NCBI GenBank assembly: GCA_021827885.1
Contig: JAKAUD010000126.1
Location: forward strand, 1-6,991
Origin: Thermoplasmata archaeon
Lineage (GTDB): Archaea > Thermoplasmatota > Thermoplasmata > Thermoplasmatales > Thermoplasmataceae
Direction: 5' to 3'
Length of the DNA: 6,991 nt
Numbering within the stretch: position 1 is the first letter of the stretch; the number at the start of each line of letters is the position of its first letter. Shown here one piece after another: positions 6,527 through 6,991 of the stretch. Under the pieces are notes generated by a model. That model was given only the letters and a program-made list of their open reading frames with translations, had not been told where the DNA came from and made no database searches. A program made the position numbers and the translations under genes.

Positions 6527-6991
6527 GTGAAATCGAAAACAATCCAAATTGTTATTAATCTAAAAGGTATAATCAAAAGCGTGGAGAACCTTTCTAGGAG
6601 ATATAATGTATATAGGTTCATTATTTTGCTAGCAATCGCTTGTTATGTTACTTATTGGTCAATTATTACAATTAAGAAATTCTACTCTCTAAATGCAGAT
6701 GTATGGGACCTTGGTTATGCAGTGAATCTTTTGACATCTATTTCAACAACACACTGGACCCTGACAACTTTTTTAACTCAATTATCAACTCAAGGAATAG
6801 TATTCATTATCTTTCCCATAGCATTGGTAGCTCCCTTTCAGTCAGTGTTAATTTTACAAAGTTTCGCTTATGGATTACCTGCTTTGCTAATCTTCGAGAT
6901 ATCATACCTGGAAACGGGATTAAAAAAATTGTCGTTTCTTTTAGGGATCTCTTATCTTCTATATTTTCCTCTAGCTGGAGGAAATTGGTTT
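6527..6991 (+). CDS. polytopic membrane protein, DUF2079-like, N-terminal part
   Basis: The frame is open from GTG 6527 to the right edge (155 codons, no stop). The upstream in-frame stop is TAA 6497-6499 and no ATG is available. GTG at 6581 is an alternative start. A lysine-rich cytoplasmic lead of about 30 residues precedes a membrane helix, FIILLAIACYVTYWSIITI (31-49). Next comes FYSLNADVWDLGYAVNLL (52-69), resembling the conserved 'DLG' segment after the first helix of DUF2079 proteins. More helices follow: GIVFIIFPIALVAPF (90-104), SVLILQSFAYGLPALLIF (106-123) and SFLLGISYLLYFPLAG (136-151). The 'LLxLQ' run in the third helix also fits that family. DUF2079 proteins are mostly uncharacterised and look like GT-C-type membrane enzymes, which suits a glycan island, but this is inference from half a protein. 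Low GC matches the other two host genes. Confidence 0.65.
   Translation, partial: MKSKTIQIVINLKGIIKSVENLSRRYNVYRFIILLAIACYVTYWSIITIKKFYSLNADVWDLGYAVNLLTSISTTHWTLTTFLTQLSTQGIVFIIFPIALVAPFQSVLILQSFAYGLPALLIFEISYLETGLKKLSFLLGISYLLYFPLAGGNWF

Noticed and set aside
1..6991. CRISPR array, tRNA, toxin-antitoxin pair or defence system
   Set aside because: No spaced direct repeats, cloverleaf-like segments or nuclease/toxin motifs were found. DUF2080 resembles AbrB antitoxins, but its partner is a transposase.

Overview
The window looks like an accessory region of an archaeal chromosome, most likely from the Thermoplasmatales (Ferroplasma, Cuniculiplasma or Thermoplasma relatives). This is inferred from the transposase families present, a DUF2080 transposon-associated protein, ATA/AGG/AGA-rich codon use in the insertion-sequence genes, AT-rich box-A elements about 25-35 nt before start codons, and the lack of ribosome binding sites at the host genes. 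No rRNA or tRNA is present to confirm it.

Layout from left to right: (1) positions 1-158 hold the C-terminal end of a broken IS630-type transposase; (2) 184-1119, minus strand, is an intact SAM-dependent methyltransferase of the kind found in surface-polysaccharide clusters; (3) 1293-2375 is an IS4-like element, with a small intact DUF2080 gene overlapping a transposase broken by one stop codon and two frameshifts; (4) 2376-3437 is an IS3-family remnant fused directly to it, the 5' part of OrfA missing and OrfB spread over three frames; (5) about 3480-4020 is the C-terminal part of an IS5-type transposase; (6) 4028-5194, minus strand, is an intact GT4-type glycosyltransferase; (7) 5289-6490 is a heavily decayed ISL3-family transposase; (8) 6527 to the right edge is the start of a multi-spanning membrane protein resembling DUF2079.

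The three host genes (methyltransferase, glycosyltransferase, polytopic membrane protein) fit a cell-surface glycan or glycoprotein island. Insertion sequences from five families landed between these genes and then decayed. The host genes remain open and are more AT-rich than the transposon remnants, so the many frameshifts are real decay rather than poor sequence. Nothing here supports a new defence system, CRISPR array, RNA gene or other undescribed system. The most notable points are the intact AbrB-like DUF2080 gene beside its dead transposase, the IS4/IS3 fusion that creates a chimeric 261-codon ORF, and a methyltransferase stop codon that may be built from the IS630 edge.
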